From: DASZVB01 sp036272055
GTDB lineage: Bacteria > Myxococcota_A > Polyangia > Polyangiales > Polyangiaceae
Assembly (NCBI GenBank): GCA_036272055.1
Contig: DATAZL010000044.1
Coordinates: 1 to 64,000 of the forward strand
DNA length: 64,000 nucleotides
Direction: 5' to 3'
Positions 1-8,504 of this stretch are shown here, piece by piece. How positions within the stretch are numbered: the first letter of the stretch is position 1; each line of letters begins with the position of its first letter. Below the pieces are notes generated by a model. The model made no database searches. It saw only the letters and a list, made by a program, of their open reading frames with translations, and was not told where the DNA came from. A program made the translations under genes and the position numbers.

Positions 1-120
1 GGACGCCCAGGCTGGCAGACCCTCGCCCACGGCTATCTGACGCTTCAAGCGATGATGCTCGGCTGGCGCCTGCGCTCCGACTTCGATCAAGGCAAATTCC
101 GCTCTGATTGTGATCAATGA
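1..120 (+). CDS. C-terminal end of an IS4-like transposase (partial, runs off the left edge)
   Basis: Frame 1 is open from the first base to a TGA at 118-120 and encodes 39 residues beginning GRPGWQTLAHGYLTLQ and continuing with MMLGWRLR. This G-x-PGW-x-TL-x-x-GY-x-x-LQ pattern resembles the last segment of IS4-family (DDE) transposases common in myxobacteria. Everything before it, including the catalytic residues, lies outside the window, so it is not possible to tell whether the element is intact. A palindromic repeat array starts four bases after the stop. The identification rests on a short motif and is tentative. Confidence 0.5.
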   Translation, partial: GRPGWQTLAHGYLTLQAMMLGWRLRSDFDQGKFRSDCDQ

Positions 121-123
121 TCA

Positions 124-378
124 GGCCAAGGCCCCCCGTTAGTAACAGCAGTTCGCCAAAGGCGAAGCTGCGGGGGGCCAAGGCCCCCCGTTAGTAACAG
201 CAGTTCGCCAAAGGCGAGCTGCGAGCGCAGCGAGCCCGCGAAGCGGCGGGGGGAGCAGTTCGCCAAAGGCGAAGCTGCGGGGGGCCAAGGCCCCCCGTTA
301 GTAAAAGGCGAAGCTGCGGGGGGCCAAGGCCCCCCGTTAGTAAAAGGCGAAGCTGCGGGGGGCCAAGGCCCCCCGTTA
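124..378. repeat. Array of five palindromic GC-rich repeats
   Basis: Five copies of GGCCAAGGCCCCCCGTTA occur, with the CCAAGG core at 126, 178, 285, 324 and 363. Four of them are preceded by further G residues, giving an 8-bp perfect inverted repeat (GGGGGGCC, AA, GGCCCCCC). Between copies lies a second imperfect inverted repeat, GCAGTTCGCC-AAA-GGCGAAGCTGC. Spacings are 52, 107, 39 and 39 bp. The 39-bp unit equals the 52-bp unit with 13 bp removed. The 107-bp interval holds a degenerate copy. The array fills the gap between a transposase stop and the next gene. The 39-bp period keeps a spurious minus-strand frame open, which I do not call a gene. Confidence 0.85.
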
Positions 379-388
379 CAAAACCGTC

Positions 389-394
389 TATAAT
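389..394 (+). promoter_or_regulatory. Perfect TATAAT -10 box just upstream of the TIG-protein start
   Basis: TATAAT lies at 389-394, ten bases before the GTG start at 404, in otherwise very GC-rich DNA. No TTGACA-like -35 box is seen 16-18 bp upstream, where the last palindromic repeat sits. If it is used, transcription would begin around 400-402 and the message would be nearly leaderless. No Shine-Dalgarno sequence precedes the GTG, which fits that reading. Confidence 0.4.
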
Positions 395-403
395 CTTCCA
401 ATC

Positions 404-2530
404 GTGCAGAGCCGCCGTCCGCTCATCGCGTTCGCAGCGGCGCTGCCGTGGGTCCTGCCCGTCGCATGCTTCGCGATTGGTGAAGGCGTACTGCCCCCGG
501 TCGAGCGCGACCGCGACGCGGGGCCGCCCCCAGTCCTGAGCACGAGGGACGCCGCGGTGCGGAACACGCTCGACGCGAGCCTCCTTCTGCCGCCGCCGCA
601 CTCGGTGACGAGCGTCGATCCTGCGCATGGGCCGTTCAACGGCGGACAGCACGCCATCGTGCACGGCACCGGCTTCACCAGCACGGCGAGGATCTGGTTC
701 GGCGCGAACGAGGTGCCCGTCACCGACGTCGTGCCGGTCGACCCCACGCGCGTCCAGGTCTCGGTGCCCGCCGGCCCTGCCGGTACCGTCGACGTCTCGT
801 CGCAGAACGGCGACGACGCGTCCACGCGCACGACCCTGAGCGAGGGCTACGTCTACGACCCGTTCTACGTCGATCCGGCGACGGGCCCGGTGTCGGGCGG
901 CACCGCCGTCACGCTGCACGGCGCGGTCACCGGCTGGTCCACGGCGACGACGGTGCTCATCGACGGCATGCCGTGCAAGGTGACCGCCATGCGCGCGCCC
1001 GCAGGTGAGCCCGAAGAACTCGACTGCGAGACGCCGCCCGGCACACCGGGCGCAAAGCGCGTCCAGGTCGTCGCCGCCGACGGCGGCACGACGGATCTGC
1101 TGGACGGCTTCACCTACGGCGATAGCGACGACGGGTTCCGCGGCGGCCTCGGGGGAGCGGCCCTCGCCGGCAAGCTCCGTGTCGTCGTGGTGAACTCGTA
1201 CAACGGCCTGGTCGTCCCCACGGCGCGCGTCGTCCTCGGCACCGACGTGAAATCGGCAAAGACGGTGGACGCGAACGGCGTCGTCGAGGTCGACGATCCG
1301 GAGCTCGGCGCGACCGTGACGGTGACCGTCGCAGCGCACTGCTTCATGCCGACGACGTTCTTCGACGTGGCGGTCGACACCGTCACCGTCTATCTCGACC
1401 CGGTCATCTCGCCGGACTGCCTCTCGAACGGCCACCTGACGCTCGTCGGCTCGGGCGGCGGTTCGCCGTCCACCGGCTCGTCGATCGAGGGCGAGCTCGT
1501 CTGGCCGAACCCCATCGAGCTCCAGGTCGCGGCGTGGGACGTGCCGGTCCCAGACGGCATGACCGACGCCGACTCCGATATCCGTCAGGTCGCCTACGTG
1601 TTCCCGCTCTCGTCGAGCGTGTCGTCGCCGTTCCGTCTGCCCGCGGCGCGGAGCGGCGTGACGCCCTCCGACGTGGGGCGCATCGGTTACACATTTTCGA
1701 CCACTTCGGTGGTCGGAAACGTGACGCTCTACGCGCTCGCCGGCATCGAGAACCGGAAGATCTCGCCGCCGCTCTTCACGGCGTACACGATGGGCATCGT
1801 GAGCGGCGTGGGGACCCAGGCCGGCTCGATCGCGAAGGACGTCTACGTCAAGATGGACATCCCGCTCGACCACGCCATCTCGCTCGACGCGAAGGGGCCG
1901 GTGCCGACCCCTCGCGGCCCCGACCACCTCGATGGCCGGATCGGCGTCCGCTACGGGAACCTCGGCTACGTGACGTTGCCGGTCGGCAGCGCGACGACGC
2001 TCCTGCCCGCGACCGCGCCGCTCCGGTTCGTCGGGTTGCCGCCGCTGGTGAACGGCCTGGCCGGCTCCGAGTACGTGACGACGGCGATCGCCTCGACGGG
2101 CGAGAACGGCGATACGCCGCTGTCGGTCGTGGGCCTCGTCGCGACGACGACCGCCGACGGCACGGTTCCCCTCGGCGGCTTCATGGAAGTGCCGCTCCTC
2201 GACGCGCCGGCGAACAACTCCGCGTGGGACGGGCAGACCCTCGCCGTCAGCGCGGCGCCGGGCGGCCCGGACGCCGATCTGACGGTGTTCGCCGTCGACA
2301 GCGGCGGCGGTCTCTCGAGCTGGACCGTCGTCATGCCGCGCGGCGTCTCGTCCGGCACCCTGCCCGACCTCGCGAAGCTCGGCGACGTGGGCGCGCCTGA
2401 AGGTCCGGTCAGCATCACCGTGTCCCGCGCGCGCATCGACGCCTTCGACTACGGCTCTCTCCGGTACCGGCAGCTCGCGAGCCGCGGGTGGGACGCCTAC
2501 GCCATCGATGTCTTCCAGGCGCACCGCTGA
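404..2530 (+). CDS. Secreted or lipid-anchored IPT/TIG-domain protein
   Basis: This 708-aa protein starts at GTG 404 with a hydrophobic signal (RRPLIAFAAALPWVLPVAC). The Cys near residue 24 could be a non-canonical lipobox. Two IPT/TIG folds follow, at about 68-150 (VDPAHGPFNGG... GTGF) and 153-237 (VDPATGPVSGGTAV). A CarboxypepD-regulatory-like beta domain comes at about 252-335, and the rest is beta-rich without a recognised family. No catalytic motif is seen, so an adhesive or structural envelope role is inferred. The next lipoprotein gene overlaps its 3' end, which suggests coexpression. A TATAAT lies just upstream. Confidence 0.8.
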   Translation: MQSRRPLIAFAAALPWVLPVACFAIGEGVLPPVERDRDAGPPPVLSTRDAAVRNTLDASLLLPPPHSVTSVDPAHGPFNGGQHAIVHGTGFTSTARIWFGANEVPVTDVVPVDPTRVQVSVPAGPAGTVDVSSQNGDDASTRTTLSEGYVYDPFYVDPATGPVSGGTAVTLHGAVTGWSTATTVLIDGMPCKVTAMRAPAGEPEELDCETPPGTPGAKRVQVVAADGGTTDLLDGFTYGDSDDGFRGGLGGAALAGKLRVVVVNSYNGLVVPTARVVLGTDVKSAKTVDANGVVEVDDPELGATVTVTVAAHCFMPTTFFDVAVDTVTVYLDPVISPDCLSNGHLTLVGSGGGSPSTGSSIEGELVWPNPIELQVAAWDVPVPDGMTDADSDIRQVAYVFPLSSSVSSPFRLPAARSGVTPSDVGRIGYTFSTTSVVGNVTLYALAGIENRKISPPLFTAYTMGIVSGVGTQAGSIAKDVYVKMDIPLDHAISLDAKGPVPTPRGPDHLDGRIGVRYGNLGYVTLPVGSATTLLPATAPLRFVGLPPLVNGLAGSEYVTTAIASTGENGDTPLSVVGLVATTTADGTVPLGGFMEVPLLDAPANNSAWDGQTLAVSAAPGGPDADLTVFAVDSGGGLSSWTVVMPRGVSSGTLPDLAKLGDVGAPEGPVSITVSRARIDAFDYGSLRYRQLASRGWDAYAIDVFQAHR

Positions 2531-4514
2531 CGTGACGCGCTTCCGGAGCCCGGCGTGGCTCCTCGGCGCGGTGCTCGCGACGTCGTGCTCGTACGCGCGC
2601 GGCGATCGCTGGGTGCACGACACCTCCGCCGACGCCGGCGTCACGGTGACGCCGTGTCACGTCGGCGACGAGCAGTGCGGCGAGGGCCTCGAGCGCTGCG
2701 TGAAGGGCGCCGACGGCCCGGAGTTCCAGACGAAGGACGACTGCAAGAGCCAGGGTCTCGTCTGCGCCCCGACTCTCCTCGCGTGCGCGACGTGCGTGCC
2801 GGCGGAGAGCCGCTGTAACGGCACGGACGTGGAGCGCTGTGCCGCCGACGGCAGCGGATACACGGCTTACCAGACCTGCGACACGAGCTCCGGCTCCGCT
2901 TGCCGTGACGGCTCGTGCGTGAATCTCTGTGAGCAGGCCGCCGAGCAGCGGAGCAACGTCGGCTGCGAGTACTGGGCGGCGGATCTCGACAACGCCGACA
3001 TCGACGATACCGAGAACGCGGCGGCGCAACAGTACGCGGTCGTCGTGAGCAACCCCGAGCCGGATCTCGCCGCCGACGTCACCGTCGAGCAGGACGATTC
3101 CGCCGTCGGGACGCCGAACGCGCCCTACGGCGTGGCACGGGTGACGGTACCGCCGATGAGCCTGCGCGTGATCCGGTTAGGCCCGCGTGAAGTGGACGGC
3201 TCGCCCCGCGGGACGTTCAACACCGGCACCGGCACCGCCGTGAGCCGCTCCGCGTTCCGGGTGAAGAGCACGGTGCCGATCATCCTCGTGCAGTTCAATC
3301 CGCTCGACAACGTCAACGTCTTCTCGAACGACGCCTCGCTCCTCAAGCCGGTCGAGGCGCTCGGAGGCGCGGGGCAGCTCGCGCCCGCGTACGTCGTCAC
3401 CGGCTGGCCCGAGACGATCGCCGTCACAGACGATCCGGACACCGACTTCGATCCGACGAACGCGCTCGATCTGCGTGCGTTCCTGACCATCGTGGGAACG
3501 CGGAGCGGCACCCACGTGCGCGTGCACACCCGCGCCGCGATCGTCCCCGGGAACGGCATCGACGCGACGCCGGAGGGCGGCACCCTCGACGTCGCGCTCG
3601 AGCCGTTCGACGTCGTGAACCTCGAGACCGGCGGGTTCCAGGCGGACTTCACGGGCTCGATCGTCGAGGCCGATCAACCGGTGGTCGTGTTCAGCGGAAG
3701 CGAGGCGAGCGACGCGCCCGCGTGGAACAAGCTCGCGGACCGTCAGTGCTGCGCCGATCACCTCGAGGAGCAGCTCGACCCGATCCGCACGACGGGCAAG
3801 ACCTTCGTCGCGACGGTCTCGCCGAACCGCACCGACGCCGTCATCGCCGCGGGCGCGACCACGCTCGGGCACTTCGACGCGCCGGAGTTCTTCCGCGTCG
3901 TCGCCACGACGGAGGCGGGCGCGACGGTCACGACGACGCTCGCTCCGCCCTACGACACGATAAAGCTGAGCGGCATGGGGGATTTCGCGACCATCACCGC
4001 GAAGAAGGATTTTCCGATCCGGAGCGACCAGCCGATCTCGGTGAGCAGCGTGTCGCCGAGCCAGGGCGCGTCGGGGGTGCCGTTCAGTCTGCCGGGCGGC
4101 GATCCGAGCTTCATCGTGGTGCCGCCCATCGAGCAGTTCCGCTCGACGTACGTGTTCCTCACCCCGAACGAGTACAGCTTCGACTTCGTGCGCATCGTCG
4201 CGCCGACGGGCACCCAGGTTCTCCTCGACGGCGATCGCGTCGATCGCCTCGCGGGCTGCCAGAGGACGGACGTGCCGACCTTCGATGCGAAGGCGACGGC
4301 GCCGGATTTCCAGATCTACAAGTGCCAGCTCAGCTTTCCGATCATCGACACGTCCGCCGGCGCGACCAGCACCGTGTCGCCGGGAACGCAGAACGACGGG
4401 GTGCACCAGATCGTCGCGTCGCAGCGGGTCGGCGTCCTCGTGAACGGCTTCGACACGAACGTCGGTTACGGCTACGCCGCCGGCACCCAGCTCACCGAGA
4501 TCGTCACGCGGTGA
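2508..4514 (+). CDS. IgGFc-binding-like lipoprotein
   Basis: The 668-aa product begins at ATG 2508, overlapping the previous gene by 23 bp. GTG 2532, one base after the previous stop, is an equally plausible start giving 660 aa. Either start leaves a lipoprotein signal ending LLGAVLATSC. Residues of about 45-145 are Cys-rich (GEGLERCVKG, CNGTDVERCAADG), as in secreted myxobacterial modules. From about 150 to the end the protein resembles the IgGFc-binding N-terminal domain family (PF17517 type): AQQYAVVVSNP, VVVFSGSEAS, DVPTFDAKA and the long beta-rich body. It is probably an outer-surface protein. The ligand is unknown and immunoglobulin binding should not be assumed. Confidence 0.8.
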   Translation: MSSRRTADVTRFRSPAWLLGAVLATSCSYARGDRWVHDTSADAGVTVTPCHVGDEQCGEGLERCVKGADGPEFQTKDDCKSQGLVCAPTLLACATCVPAESRCNGTDVERCAADGSGYTAYQTCDTSSGSACRDGSCVNLCEQAAEQRSNVGCEYWAADLDNADIDDTENAAAQQYAVVVSNPEPDLAADVTVEQDDSAVGTPNAPYGVARVTVPPMSLRVIRLGPREVDGSPRGTFNTGTGTAVSRSAFRVKSTVPIILVQFNPLDNVNVFSNDASLLKPVEALGGAGQLAPAYVVTGWPETIAVTDDPDTDFDPTNALDLRAFLTIVGTRSGTHVRVHTRAAIVPGNGIDATPEGGTLDVALEPFDVVNLETGGFQADFTGSIVEADQPVVVFSGSEASDAPAWNKLADRQCCADHLEEQLDPIRTTGKTFVATVSPNRTDAVIAAGATTLGHFDAPEFFRVVATTEAGATVTTTLAPPYDTIKLSGMGDFATITAKKDFPIRSDQPISVSSVSPSQGASGVPFSLPGGDPSFIVVPPIEQFRSTYVFLTPNEYSFDFVRIVAPTGTQVLLDGDRVDRLAGCQRTDVPTFDAKATAPDFQIYKCQLSFPIIDTSAGATSTVSPGTQNDGVHQIVASQRVGVLVNGFDTNVGYGYAAGTQLTEIVTR

Positions 4515-4589
4515 AATTGCAGAATGCTTTGCTGCCGCGGCTGCAACCGCTGCGGCCACCGTTCGACGCCGCGTTTTTGTGGGGTATCG

Positions 4590-4693
4590 AGGAAGAGCCG
4601 CGTTGAACCCGCGGGGTTCATCTTCCTCGCGACCGCGCACACGCTCGAAGTCTGAAGGAATCGAGGATCATCTGCGTTGAACCCGCGGGGTTC
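4590..4693. terminator. Two copies of a GAACCC-GCG-GGGTTC hairpin between convergent genes
   Basis: GAACCCGCGGGGTTC occurs at 4605-4619 and again at 4679-4693, each within a common GTTGAACCCGCGGGGTTCATC context. The first copy is further enclosed by GAGGAAGA (from about 4590) and TCTTCCTC (to about 4627), making a longer two-part stem. The region separates a plus-strand gene ending at 4514 from a minus-strand gene ending at 4748. A bidirectional terminator is therefore the simplest reading. No long T-run follows. Confidence 0.55.
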
Positions 4694-4747
4694 ATCGCAC
4701 AGTTTCCGGGAGAAGGGCGTGTGAAACGGAGGCGAACGGCGCAGGCG

Positions 4748-6592
4748 TCACGGCGAGCGTACTGGGCCAGACTTCGCGCGCGTTCGCGTCTGGTAGAGGG
4801 GCCACGGCTCGAGCAGCGGGACGAGCGCACGCGGGCCGCTCTCGCGGAGGGCGCGCTCGCAGTCGTCGACCGACAGCCGGCGGGGGCCGAAGATGGTGCC
4901 GTCGGTGGCGTCGGCGTCCATGAGCATCCAGGGCTGATCGACGCCGAAATCGTCGGGGTGACCGGGCATGTCGAGCAGGATGTGCCCGAGCTCGTGCGCG
5001 AGCGCATAGGAGCGCGCGCCGGCGCGGATGCCCGCGCGATCGACGATGACGACGTTCTGGATACCGGAGCCGTCGGTGTCGATGAACGACTCGCCGATGC
5101 GCCCCGTCTTGGAGAAGCTCGGGACGATGAACACGTCGACCGTGGACGGATCGTCGTCCTGATACGCCTTCACCAGGGCGCGCTCCTCGAGCGTCCCTGC
5201 GACGGCGTCGAGGTCGTCGAAGTGATTCAGCCCGTCGTCGAGCTCGGTGTCGCCGACGCACACGCCGAGCGTGTGATCGGTGGAGAGCGGCTCCTTGCCG
5301 AGCCGTCCGAGGGCGCCGAGAGTGCCGTCGGCGTGCCGCACGATGACGTCGGCGGTGCGACCGGCGCCGAACGAGATGCGCGAATTCGGGCTCACCGAGG
5401 CGTGGAGGCCGACCGCGTCGACGGCGCGGGCGACGGCGTGCGCGATGGCCACCGGCGAATCACCGGCGCGCGTCGGGACGTGCACGGGCTTGCCGTCGGC
5501 CGAGAACGCGATGAGCCCGCCGCTCGCGGGAAGCCCGACCTCGCACCCGACGGCGAGCAGATACGGACCGGGCGGATCGACGACCTCGACGCGGAGCTTC
5601 TCTTCGCGTCCGAAATGGATGCCGCACTGGCCCCAGAGCAGGCTCGCCATGCGTGCCTCGTGACCCGCGACGAGGGCCGCGCCCCGTTCGTCACCGCCGA
5701 CGGCGGTCTGACCCGCGGGGGTCGCCCGAAGGACGTGCACGCGGAGCTTCGCGCTGAATCGCTCGAAGGCGCCGAGCGCCGTGTTGCGCGGCCCGCCGAC
5801 ACGGAGGCTCGCCGCCTTGTGCGCGTCGGCAGTGACGACGAGTCGGCCGCCCACCTCGGCGCGGAGCGAGCGGCCGAGCGCGGCAGGGTGCGAGCGATCC
5901 ACGGTGTCGGAGACGGCGCGGATCGGGCTCGACTCGGCGCACTCGAGGGTACCCGCCGTCGCCGGCGGGCACGCCGTCTTCGTCAGATGCACGTCCGCGA
6001 GGCGATCGATGGGCGTGCCTCTCGGGTCGAAGGACTGGATGGTGAGCGTCGCAGGCAGCGCGTCACGGGGGCAGATCGCCTGCCAGACGACCGCGTCGCC
6101 ATCCGTCTCTCTGTCCATCTGAGTGGACAGAGCAGCGGGAAGGGTCCGCGACAGGGAGGCGTGGGACGACGCGAGATTCACGACGCCGCCATTGGACTCG
6201 CGCGCCACGAGCTCGCAGACGATGAAGTCGTAGCGCGTCGCGCCGAGGACGACGCTCGCCGTCCCGGGCTCGACGCCTTGAACACCGAGCCGCACGACCG
6301 GCTGGGTGACGGGCGGTGCCGTCAGCACGGCGTGATCCGAGAAGACGCGGATCGCCGTGCCGGACGCCTCGGCCAGCGGCAAGGGACGCGGCCCGGCGTC
6401 GATGTGGTACGCGTCCGCGGCCGTCCACGGCGTGATGCTCCGGCGATCCTCGACGCCGTCGTCGTCATCGTCGTCGGTGTCGGCGTAGAGGCGGATCGGT
6501 GCGCCGGACACGACGTCGGGCGCGGCGTGTAGCGGGTGCGGCGAGGCGAGCGCTGCCGACAGGACGAACCCGGCGGCAACGGCGGCCCTCAT
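4748..6592 (-). CDS. Exported HELGH zinc metalloprotease-like protein
   Basis: The start is taken at ATG 6592, which overlaps the upstream gene's TGA (ATGA) and gives a 614-aa protein with a clear signal peptide (MRAAVAAGFVLSAALASPHPLHA). The mature N-terminus carries an acidic DTDDDDDDGVEDRRS stretch like Ca-binding thrombospondin type 3 loops. Near residue 533 is HELGHILLDMPGH, an HExxH-x5-GH arrangement, followed by PWMLMD, which can serve as a Met-turn. This indicates a metzincin-type zinc protease. The 500 residues before the motif match no family I know. It is translationally coupled to the gene before it. Confidence 0.7.
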   Translation of the reverse strand: MRAAVAAGFVLSAALASPHPLHAAPDVVSGAPIRLYADTDDDDDDGVEDRRSITPWTAADAYHIDAGPRPLPLAEASGTAIRVFSDHAVLTAPPVTQPVVRLGVQGVEPGTASVVLGATRYDFIVCELVARESNGGVVNLASSHASLSRTLPAALSTQMDRETDGDAVVWQAICPRDALPATLTIQSFDPRGTPIDRLADVHLTKTACPPATAGTLECAESSPIRAVSDTVDRSHPAALGRSLRAEVGGRLVVTADAHKAASLRVGGPRNTALGAFERFSAKLRVHVLRATPAGQTAVGGDERGAALVAGHEARMASLLWGQCGIHFGREEKLRVEVVDPPGPYLLAVGCEVGLPASGGLIAFSADGKPVHVPTRAGDSPVAIAHAVARAVDAVGLHASVSPNSRISFGAGRTADVIVRHADGTLGALGRLGKEPLSTDHTLGVCVGDTELDDGLNHFDDLDAVAGTLEERALVKAYQDDDPSTVDVFIVPSFSKTGRIGESFIDTDGSGIQNVVIVDRAGIRAGARSYALAHELGHILLDMPGHPDDFGVDQPWMLMDADATDGTIFGPRRLSVDDCERALRESGPRALVPLLEPWPLYQTRTRAKSGPVRSP

Positions 6593-7791
6593 TCGAGCCA
6601 CCCGAGCTGGACGCGACGGTAAGTGGGCTCCGACACCAGTCTGTCGATAGCACCGGCCTGCGCGGCGCGCAGCAAGCCGCCCCACGCGGCCGTCGTGAGC
6701 TGACGGCTCTGCACGAGCGCCACCGTCAGGGCAACGAGGCGCTCTCGCTCCCCGAGATCGAACAGGGCGGCGGCAGCGAAACCGCGGAGCCCGTCGTGAC
6801 GCGGATTGTCGGCGATGGCGCCGAGCGCGTTCTTCAGGTCGTCACGCCGGTGATCGCGCGCGAGATACATCGCCGAGCGGACCGCGACGTCGGTGCGGAG
6901 GGGGCCACGCGCCATGCTCTCGAGCATCGGGCGCGCGGTCGGCACGCCGGCCTCGGCGAGGCGGTAGAGAAACGACGGATCGCGGTCGGCGCTCGGACGA
7001 TCGGAGAGACGCGACACGAGCTCCACCGTGGGACGCACCGACGGGTGCGCCGCGTTCGTCTCGAGCGCCCAGGCGACGAGGGCCCACGCCGCGCGCGCGC
7101 TCGACGGTCCTCTGCTCGCGCGATTTCGCGCCTCGTCGAGAGGCGCGCTGTCCCCGGCGCGCACCGCGATCTCGCCGAAGACGAGCCAGCGGCCGAGGTG
7201 ACGCTCGGCGTCTCTGAGGACGGCGAGCGCGGGCGCGATCGCGCGCGGTAGCGCCGGCGAGCGCAGGAGCGGCACGAAGACGTCCACGCAGAGAGCGATA
7301 CGGTGGCTCTCCTTGATCTTCGGCGCGATCGACGAGATGTGATCGCCGTCCGACTCGGACCTTGCTATGCGCGCCACTTCCGCCGCGAACGCGAGGTGCG
7401 GATGACGAGAGCTCGCGACGCGCGCGAGCGGCTCGGCGATGCGCTTGCTCGCGAGACAACATGCTGCCGACAGCGTCGCGAGGCCGCCCGCTTCTTCGGC
7501 ACCGAGCGCGCGCTCGACCTCGGTCGCCGCCCGCTCGGCGTCGACGTCGGCCAGCGCGCGCACCGTGCCGGCGTAGAGCGGGCGATCGAACGACGCGCGT
7601 TTCACGAGTGTCTCGACGGTGTCGCCGAGTAGCTGCACGAGCCGGGCGGAGTACGGAGCGACCGCACGCAGCGCGCCGGCGAGCTTCGCTTCTTGTGATG
7701 GCTTCCGGCGAAGGGCCGCTCGGATCACGGCTTCGAACCTCTCGACGGGTTCGTCGCCGAGTAGTTCCCCGTGCTCTGCCTTCCCGATCAT
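6589..7791 (-). CDS. Helical HEAT-like repeat protein of unknown function
   Basis: The 400-aa product is rich in Ala, Leu, Arg and Glu and appears to be almost entirely alpha-helical. Recurring segments such as VRALADVDAERAATEVERAL, VARIARSESDGD and VRSAMYLARDHRRDDL look like HEAT/armadillo helical pairs. No signal peptide, transmembrane segment or catalytic motif is seen, so it is probably a cytoplasmic scaffold. It starts at ATG 7791 and its TGA overlaps the start of the exported metalloprotease downstream (ATGA), so the two form a coupled pair. The next gene is divergent. Confidence 0.6.
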   Translation of the reverse strand: MIGKAEHGELLGDEPVERFEAVIRAALRRKPSQEAKLAGALRAVAPYSARLVQLLGDTVETLVKRASFDRPLYAGTVRALADVDAERAATEVERALGAEEAGGLATLSAACCLASKRIAEPLARVASSRHPHLAFAAEVARIARSESDGDHISSIAPKIKESHRIALCVDVFVPLLRSPALPRAIAPALAVLRDAERHLGRWLVFGEIAVRAGDSAPLDEARNRASRGPSSARAAWALVAWALETNAAHPSVRPTVELVSRLSDRPSADRDPSFLYRLAEAGVPTARPMLESMARGPLRTDVAVRSAMYLARDHRRDDLKNALGAIADNPRHDGLRGFAAAALFDLGERERLVALTVALVQSRQLTTAAWGGLLRAAQAGAIDRLVSEPTYRRVQLGWLE

Positions 7792-7883
7792 GAAAGCCAG
7801 CGACGGACACTACCATGCCGAGACGCGCGACTTACCGATGTATTGCCCTCGTGCTGGATGCTAACGTGACGAAAGGAGTTTCC

Positions 7884-8504
7884 ATGCTCAAGGCTCATCC
7901 GGCGATTACGGTTTCCGGTCGTTCGCGTGTTTCGCGCGCTTACCGTCTGCCCCGTGCTTCCCTTCTCGCCGTTCTCGTGCCCGCGATCGCGCTCAGCGCT
8001 TGCAAGAAGAACGATGACGCTGCGCCGCCGACACAGGGCGGCTACCCGCAGCAGCCCGCGTACGGCCAGCCAGGCTACGGTCAGCAGCCCGCGTACGGCC
8101 AGCCAGGTTACGGCCAGCAGCCTGCGCCGTACGGTCAGCAGCCGGCACCGTACGGTCAGCAGCCCGCTTACGGTCAGCAGCCCGCGCCGTATGGTCAGCA
8201 ACCTGCGTACGGTCAGCAACCCGGGTACGGTCAGCAACCAGGATCCCCCCAGCCGGCGCCCTACGGTCAGCAGCCCGCGTACGGCCAGCAACCGGTAGCG
8301 CCCGCGCCCGCAGGCACGATGTCGACGCCCGCCGCGATGGCGTTCCCGTGCCAGGCAGACGCGACGTGCCTCTCGCATCGCTGCAACACGCAGGTCGGTC
8401 GCTGCGCGTGGCCCTGCCAGACGAACAACGACTGCAACCCCGGTTTTCAGTGCGTCGCGCCCGCGTGCATCCCCGCAATGGGTGGCACGGCACCGACGCA
8501 GTAG
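7884..8504 (+). CDS. Lipoprotein with a YGQQP repeat domain and a Cys-rich C-terminus
   Basis: A strong Shine-Dalgarno sequence, GAAAGGAG at 7871-7878, sits five bases before ATG 7884 and decides the start (206 aa). The upstream in-frame codons back to 7815 lack one. The signal ends in ALSAC, a good lipobox. Residues of about 50-140 are low-complexity, with twelve YGQ repeats of the types YGQQPA, YGQPG and YGQQPAP. The last 65 residues carry about eight Cys in FPCQADATCLSHRCN and CQTNNDCNPGFQCV, a small disulfide-rich module typical of myxobacterial surface proteins. The function is unknown. It lies 49 bp before ileS. Confidence 0.75.
   Translation: MLKAHPAITVSGRSRVSRAYRLPRASLLAVLVPAIALSACKKNDDAAPPTQGGYPQQPAYGQPGYGQQPAYGQPGYGQQPAPYGQQPAPYGQQPAYGQQPAPYGQQPAYGQQPGYGQQPGSPQPAPYGQQPAYGQQPVAPAPAGTMSTPAAMAFPCQADATCLSHRCNTQVGRCAWPCQTNNDCNPGFQCVAPACIPAMGGTAPTQ
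8038..8298 (+). repeat. In-gene tandem repeat encoding YGQQP(A/G) units
   Basis: About 260 bp of imperfect 15-21 bp units built on TACGG(C/T)CAGCAGCC(C/G)GC. Units vary mainly at third positions and by an optional extra Pro codon. All lie in the frame of the lipoprotein starting at 7884 and give twelve YGQ motifs. This kind of repeat can change copy number by slippage. Confidence 0.85.

Noticed and set aside
124..378. CRISPR-like array
   Set aside because: The intervals are themselves repeats of 39 and 52 bp, not unique spacers, and no cas gene is present.
191..2644. 817-codon minus-strand open frame rich in Arg, opposite the TIG gene
   Set aside because: The product is a low-complexity Arg/Ala/Glu string typical of the antisense frame of a GC-rich gene. 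The plus-strand genes have a signal peptide and recognised domains.
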